Source of the DNA: an uncultured Eubacteriales bacterium
Lineage (GTDB): Bacteria > Bacillota > Clostridia > Oscillospirales > Acutalibacteraceae
Length of the DNA stretch: 6,081 nt
NCBI GenBank assembly: GCA_900319615.1
Contig: ONPE01000159.1
Location: forward strand, 1-6,081
Direction: 5' to 3'
The notes under the pieces are model-generated. The model was not told the DNA's origin, did no database searches, and saw nothing but the letters and a program-made list of their open reading frames with translations. Positions 5,961 through 6,081 of the stretch are shown piece after piece (the first letter of the stretch is position 1; each line of letters starts with the position of its first letter). The position numbers and the translations under genes were made by a program.

Positions 5961-6081
5961 ATGGCTAAAGCTTCTTCAAACAGATCAAAACTGACCAAAA
6001 GGATATTGATAGGTCTGGGACTCGCGCTTGTGCTCGTGTACATCGTGTTCGTCTTCATTACCACCAACTTTTTGGGCAACA
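5961..6081 (+). CDS. N-terminal fragment of a single-pass membrane-anchored protein, 3' partial
   Basis: Only 40 codons are visible before the window ends. A short, positively charged, Ser/Lys/Arg-rich head (residues 1-14, with K3, R8, K10, K13 and R14) is followed by one hydrophobic helix at about 15-33 (ILIGLGLALVLVYIVFVFI) and then TTNFLGN. This pattern predicts a cytoplasmic N-terminus, a membrane anchor and an extracytoplasmic C-terminal domain; no lipobox cysteine or typical signal-peptidase site is evident. The gene has its own AAAGGAG site and sits 63 bases after the small MiaA-like ORF, so it may belong to the same transcript. I do not recognise the family from so little sequence. 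A HlyD-type adaptor protein is one possibility, since such genes sit near mutL-miaA in some Clostridia, but this is a weak guess. Confidence 0.7.
   Translation, partial: MAKASSNRSKLTKRILIGLGLALVLVYIVFVFITTNFLGN

Overview
The window is a mismatch-repair and tRNA-modification gene cluster read entirely on the + strand: mutS (5' end cut off), mutL, miaA, then the start of a small membrane-anchored protein. The order mutS-mutL-miaA, the MutL endonuclease motif (so no MutH-type system), the AGAAAGG-type ribosome binding sites and the GC-rich coding with frequent ATA isoleucine codons suggest a Bacillota member of class Clostridia, probably a gut Ruminococcaceae/Oscillospiraceae relative. The taxon is an inference from style and gene order.

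Layout: 1-2502 is mutS, open at the left edge just after the position of its mismatch-reading Phe-X-Glu motif. 2503-2786 is a 284-base gap filled almost entirely by a nested, nearly symmetric palindromic repeat: heptamer arrays outside, small hairpins inside them, then two long inverted-repeat segments around a loop. 2787-4818 is mutL, but its frame is broken in the linker by a 34-bp tandem duplication, leaving an ATPase half (2787-4106) and an endonuclease half in another frame (to 4818). 4818-5762 is miaA, overlapping the mutL stop as TGATG. Its last 35 codons are thrown out of frame by a 10-bp tandem duplication at 5637-5659. 5763-5897 is a small ORF that repeats the MiaA C-terminus in diverged form. 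5961-6081 begins a new gene with its own ribosome binding site and one N-terminal membrane helix.

How the genes work together: MutS recognises mismatches and recruits MutL, whose nuclease domain nicks the new strand; both carry candidate sliding-clamp motifs. MiaA prenylates A37 of tRNAs that read UNN codons and is probably co-transcribed.

The most notable feature is the set of three tandem duplications within about 2 kb (34 bp in mutL, 10 bp in miaA, about 80 bp at the miaA end). The first two each shift the frame by +1. They could be a real broken or switchable mutL in a mutator lineage, or a metagenome assembly that stitched two strain haplotypes together. The two single-base differences between the 34-bp copies fall as codon-level allelic differences, which favours the second explanation for that site. 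No previously undescribed multi-gene system is evident.
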